Shown: positions 7,592 through 10,489 of the stretch, one piece after another
How the letters are laid out: each line of letters begins with the position of its first letter
How positions within the stretch are numbered: position 1 is the first letter of the stretch
Assembly: GCA_018054915.1 (NCBI GenBank)
Contig: JAGPIR010000031.1
Location: 1-10,489, forward strand
Reading direction: 5' to 3'
From: Allobrachymonas sp.
GTDB taxonomy: Bacteria > Pseudomonadota > Gammaproteobacteria > Burkholderiales > Burkholderiaceae_C
DNA length: 10,489 bases
The notes under the pieces: model-generated
Told to the model about the DNA's origin: nothing
Databases searched by the model: none
The model's input: only the letters and a program-made list of their open reading frames with translations
Position numbers and translations under genes: made by a program

Positions 7592-7779
7592 GCCGTATCG
7601 AGCTTAGGCATAACACCAGAAAATTGACGTGTTAGGCCGTTCGTGCAAGCGGGGGACAAACCGGCCATGACATAAGCAGTCGCCTCATGTCGCTGGGCGC
7701 GTGCGCTGCGCCCGATTGGGCCTAAAACAGCTTGGCACCCAGGGCGCGGGGCTGGGCGGCGTCTTGCGCGAAGCAGGTT
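7592..7779. other. Intergenic region between argH and hemN
   Basis: No gene is visible in these 188 bases. They hold an inverted repeat TAACAC (7611-7616) / GTGTTA (7629-7634), 12 bases apart, ahead of hemN. Next to argH there are GC-rich hairpins: GGGCGC (7695-7700) with GCGCCC (7708-7713), and an overlapping GCCC/GGGC pair at 7710-7721. These have no T-tract in the argH direction, so they are not a convincing intrinsic terminator. No clear TTGAT-N4-ATCAA (FNR/ANR) site was found. Confidence 0.5.
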
Positions 7780-9228
7780 TTATTTGCCCAGACGCTGGCG
7801 GTGCCGCGCCAGTTGTGCCAGTACCTGCACGGGGGCGGTACCGCCCAATGTGTTGCGGGAATTGAGCGAGGCTTCCAGCGTCAGGGCCTGTTCGTAAACA
7901 TCGGCTTCGATACCGGGGTGGAAGCCTTGCAGCGTGGCCAGCGGCAGTTCGGCCAGATCCACGCCCTGCTGTTGTGCGGTCTTGACGGCATGCGCCACCA
8001 CTTCATGGGCGTCGCGAAACGGCAGGCCTTTTTTCACCAGATAGTCGGCCAGGTCGGTGGCGGTGGCGTAGCCCTTGCTGGCGGCGGCGCGCATGGCTTC
8101 CTGGTTGACGCTGATACCGCCTTCCTTGGCACCGGTCTGCGGGTTGACCTGGCCGCCGATCATCTCGGCAAAGATGCGCAGGGTGTCGCGCACGGTATCG
8201 ACCGTGTCGAACAGCGGCTCCTTGTCTTCCTGGTTGTCCTTGTTGTAGGCCAGCGGCTGGCCTTTCATCAGGGTGATCAGGCCCATCAGGTGGCCCACCA
8301 CGCGGCCGGTCTTGCCGCGCGCCAGCTCGGGTACGTCGGGGTTCTTCTTTTGCGGCATGATGCTGCTGCCGGTGGTGAAGCGGTCGGCAATGCGGACGAA
8401 GCCGACGTTCTGGCTCATCCACAGGATCAGTTCTTCGGACAGGCGCGAGACGTGCACCATGATGAGGCTGGCGGCGGCGGTGAACTCAATGGCGAAGTCG
8501 CGGTCGCTCACGGCGTCGAGGCTGTTCTGGCAGACGCCTTCCATGCCCAGGGTTTTGGCCACGCGCTCGCGGTCTAGCGGGTAGGTGGTGCCGGCCAGCG
8601 CGGCGCTGCCCAGCGGCAGGCGGTTGACGCGGCGGCGTACATCGGTCAGGCGCTCTTCATCGCGCGCAAACATTTCCACATAAGCCAGCAAATGGTGCGC
8701 GAAGCTTACCGGCTGCGCCACCTGCAAGTGGGTGAATCCGGGCAGGATCACTTCCACGTTCTTTTCGGCCACGGCCAGCAAGGCGCTTTGCACTTCGCGC
8801 AGCAGGCTCAGCAGCAAGTCGATTTCATCGCGCAGCCACAGGCGGATGTCGGTGGCGACCTGGTCGTTGCGGCTGCGCCCGGTATGCAGGCGCTTGCCGG
8901 CGTCGCCCGCCAGTTGCGTCAGGCGCGCCTCCAGGTTCAGGTGTACGTCTTCCAGTTCCAGCTTCCATTGAAACGCACCGGATTCGATTTCAGCCCGGAT
9001 GGCACTCATGCCGCGCTCAATGGCGGCGTAGTCATCCGTGCTGATGATGCCTTGCGCGGCCAGCATTTCGGCGTGGGCCAAACTGCCGGCCATGTCGGCT
9101 TGCCACAAGCGGCGGTCGAAATCCACACTGGCCGTGTAGCGCTGCACCAGTTCGCTCATGGGTTCGCTGAACAGGGCCGACCAGGCGTTTTGTTTGTTTT
9201 CCAGTGGGTTGCTTGCGGGAAGGGACAT
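7780..9228 (-). CDS. argH: Argininosuccinate lyase
   Basis: ArgH cleaves argininosuccinate to arginine and fumarate, the last step of arginine biosynthesis, as a cytoplasmic homotetramer. The 482-aa product carries the fumarase/aspartase-superfamily signature GSSIMPQKKN (residues 287-296), which includes the mobile catalytic-Ser loop. It also has TGRSRNDQ (116-123), GFTHLQVAQP with the catalytic-region H167, and SDRDFAIEF. It is intact and close to the usual family length of about 460-480. The ATG at 9228 is preferred; an in-frame GTG at 9312 would add 28 residues rich in Cys and Pro that do not resemble the family. No good ribosome site precedes the ATG. The gene is divergent from the sensor kinase, as part of the conserved argH-algZ-algR neighbourhood. 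Confidence 0.97.
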   Translation of the reverse strand: MSLPASNPLENKQNAWSALFSEPMSELVQRYTASVDFDRRLWQADMAGSLAHAEMLAAQGIISTDDYAAIERGMSAIRAEIESGAFQWKLELEDVHLNLEARLTQLAGDAGKRLHTGRSRNDQVATDIRLWLRDEIDLLLSLLREVQSALLAVAEKNVEVILPGFTHLQVAQPVSFAHHLLAYVEMFARDEERLTDVRRRVNRLPLGSAALAGTTYPLDRERVAKTLGMEGVCQNSLDAVSDRDFAIEFTAAASLIMVHVSRLSEELILWMSQNVGFVRIADRFTTGSSIMPQKKNPDVPELARGKTGRVVGHLMGLITLMKGQPLAYNKDNQEDKEPLFDTVDTVRDTLRIFAEMIGGQVNPQTGAKEGGISVNQEAMRAAASKGYATATDLADYLVKKGLPFRDAHEVVAHAVKTAQQQGVDLAELPLATLQGFHPGIEADVYEQALTLEASLNSRNTLGGTAPVQVLAQLARHRQRLGK

Positions 9229-9292
9229 GGCAAAAATAATTGGGGCAGTCAGACAACAGGAGGCGCATGCCGGGAACGGATACCGATTGGCT

Positions 9293-9311
9293 TGCATGAT
9301 AAAAGCATGCA
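9293..9311. repeat. Inverted repeat in the argH / sensor-kinase divergent region
   Basis: TGCATG (9293-9298) and CATGCA (9306-9311) are perfect 6-bp arms around a 7-base AT-rich spacer. The same GCATGC core recurs at 9265-9270 and 9420-9425. The position between two divergent starts suits a regulator site, but the arms are short and the function is not known. Confidence 0.4.
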
Positions 9312-9417
9312 CAATTAAAGAAGAATGCCGGCCGGTGCGAATAACAACGGCCCTTACATGGTTGCAGGCAATGTCCGCAAGGCCGGTGAAAACGCTCTGA
9401 TCAAGGTTTCAGTACAA

Positions 9418-10476
9418 ATGCATGCTTCCGATGCATCATCACCGCGCATTGTAGCCAGCGCACCGCCATCCGCTGCAACCGTGCCGTTGTTCGACGCCTG
9501 CAATGCTGGCGTGGTGTTGCGGGCGGTGCTTCTTGTTACGCTGAGCGTGATGATTGCCAGCCTTTTCGTTCCGATGCAATTCCAGGGCTGGCAAGGGTGG
9601 CTCATGCATACCGGAACAGCGCTGGCATGCGCGTTGCCGGGAACCTTCCTGTGGCTGATGGCGGCCTGCGTAGCCAGGCGCTGGCTGGGGCGGCGGCCCC
9701 CAATTCGCCAATGGATCTGGGGCAGTGTCATGGGTATGGGGTGTGGCCTTTTTGCGGCTAGCCTGCTGGCCAGCATCCGCAACGTGTCATTGGGTGCATG
9801 GGTTGGGTGCGTGCTGGCGGGTGGGCTGTATGCCGTTATTCTGGTTTCGTTGTTGATGCTGCGTAGCCGGCTGCAGGCGCCTAGCAATGTGCAGGCACAG
9901 CTGGCAGAGCTGCAGGCACGCATCCGCCCGCATTTCTTGTTCAATGCACTCAATAGCGCCATTGCCCTGGTGCGCACCGACCCTGCGCGGGCCGAAGCGG
10001 TGCTGGAAAATCTAAGCGATGTTTTCCGCCAGATGTTGCAGGATGTGCGCCATACCAGCACCTTGGGTACGGAACTTGAACTGGCGCAGCGTTATCTGGA
10101 AGTGGAAGCGGTGCGCTTTGGCGAGCGCTTGCGCGTGCAGTGGGACCTGGATCCGGCGGCGAGTCTGGCCAGTATGCCCGCCCTGATCCTGCAACCACTG
10201 CTTGAAAATGCGATCCGTCACGGGGTGGAGCCCTGCCCGCAAGGCGCCGATGTATGTATCCGCACGATGTTGAGCGGCAATATCGTGCGGGTGCTTGTCA
10301 GCAACACCATGCCGGGCGGTCCGGGTAAACCCGGCAACAATATGGCACTGGAAAACGTGCGCAGCCGTTTGCAATTGCTGCATGACATGGAATTACGCTT
10401 TTCCGCCAAGATGATTGATGATCGCTTCGTGGTGCGCATCGAAGTTCCGATGCGCATCCAGGAGGATTCGGCATGA
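9418..10476 (+). CDS. algZ: LytS/AlgZ (FimS)-family sensor histidine kinase
   Basis: This is a membrane sensor kinase of the His_kinase (PF06580) class, which signals to a LytTR-type regulator. From this start it has 352 residues. Four hydrophobic helices (about 31-53, 65-84, 101-119 and 127-147) form the membrane sensor with no large periplasmic domain. The phospho-acceptor box HFLFNALNS follows with H172, then the N-box LILQPLLENAIRHG (N264) and a C-terminal G-box region GNNMALENVRSRL. That last motif lacks the classical GIGL glycines, as I recall for AlgZ-like kinases. The segment FDACNAGVVLRAVLL is typical of AlgZ N-termini, so the ATG at 9418 is preferred; AAGG lies 11 bases upstream. 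The frame is open to an ATG at 9325 (383 aa) with unconserved extra residues. The stop overlaps the next start (ATGA), so it is an operon with the regulator. The symbol is assigned by family and by argH synteny. Confidence 0.88.
   Translation: MHASDASSPRIVASAPPSAATVPLFDACNAGVVLRAVLLVTLSVMIASLFVPMQFQGWQGWLMHTGTALACALPGTFLWLMAACVARRWLGRRPPIRQWIWGSVMGMGCGLFAASLLASIRNVSLGAWVGCVLAGGLYAVILVSLLMLRSRLQAPSNVQAQLAELQARIRPHFLFNALNSAIALVRTDPARAEAVLENLSDVFRQMLQDVRHTSTLGTELELAQRYLEVEAVRFGERLRVQWDLDPAASLASMPALILQPLLENAIRHGVEPCPQGADVCIRTMLSGNIVRVLVSNTMPGGPGKPGNNMALENVRSRLQLLHDMELRFSAKMIDDRFVVRIEVPMRIQEDSA
10460..10465 (+). promoter_or_regulatory. Strong ribosome binding site of the next gene
   Basis: AGGAGG sits inside the last codons of the sensor kinase, seven bases before the ATG at 10473. 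It is a near-consensus Shine-Dalgarno site and confirms that a gene begins at the right edge. Confidence 0.8.
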
Positions 10477-10489
10477 ACGGCTCTGCCTT
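10473..10489 (+). CDS. Start of a downstream gene, probably the LytTR response regulator (AlgR-like), cut by window edge
   Basis: Only five codons (MNGSA) and two bases are present. The gene start is supported by the AGGAGG site and the ATGA overlap with the kinase stop. That the product is the partner AlgR/LytR-type response regulator is inferred from kinase context: such kinases are normally followed by their regulator, and in Pseudomonas aeruginosa algR follows fimS/algZ next to argH. Nothing in the visible residues themselves identifies it. Confidence 0.6.

Noticed and set aside
6356..7627. Long open frame (423 codons) on the plus strand opposite hemN
   Set aside because: The minus-strand frame carries unambiguous HemN motifs; the plus-strand product resembles no family and is a shadow.
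7695..7721. Intrinsic terminator after argH
   Set aside because: GC-rich hairpins are present but no T-tract follows in the argH direction, so they do not qualify as a Rho-independent terminator.
7732..9318. Plus-strand open frames opposite argH
   Set aside because: Argininosuccinate lyase signatures fix the minus strand as coding; the opposite frames are shadows with His/Gln-rich composition.
9292..9320. Possible sigma-70 promoter TTGCAT-17-TTAAAG for the sensor kinase
   Set aside because: The -10 matches only three of six positions and overlaps the inverted repeat; too weak to list as a feature.

Overview
The window reads as a stretch of conserved chromosome from a GC-rich betaproteobacterium. 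It is probably in Burkholderiales, with an Alcaligenaceae-like gene mix. This placement is inferred from protein families, gene order and codon composition, not from a database match. I see no insertion sequence, phage gene, CRISPR array or foreign-looking island.

Layout from left to right. (1) The N-terminal quarter of glnE (glutamine synthetase adenylyltransferase/adenylyl-removase) lies on the minus strand and runs off the left edge. (2) Divergent from it, with the 5' ends almost touching or overlapping, is a very large yhdP-type gene for an AsmA-like inner-membrane-anchored periplasmic protein. (3) A small coiled-coil (ZapB-like/TIGR02449-like) gene is coupled by a 4-bp overlap to zapA; both products are likely to act at the FtsZ ring. 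(4) Downstream of zapA comes a 6S RNA gene (ssrS), recognised from its secondary structure and from the known zapA-ssrS gene order, and then a strong hairpin terminator. (5) hemN (oxygen-independent coproporphyrinogen III dehydrogenase) converges on ssrS from the minus strand and can share that terminator. (6) argH (argininosuccinate lyase) is also on the minus strand. (7) Divergent from argH is a LytS/AlgZ-type sensor kinase, whose stop overlaps the start codon of a further gene cut by the right edge. That gene is almost certainly the partner response regulator (algR-like).

The roles are housekeeping: nitrogen-assimilation control, envelope lipid transport, cell division, global transcription control by 6S RNA, haem and arginine biosynthesis, and a two-component system. 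The argH-algZ-algR neighbourhood is the arrangement known from Pseudomonas aeruginosa, where hemC follows. The points most worth a second look are regulatory: a perfect 9-bp inverted repeat in the overlapping glnE/yhdP start region, the detailed fold of the 6S RNA, and inverted repeats upstream of argH/algZ and hemN. I found no convincing undescribed multi-gene system.
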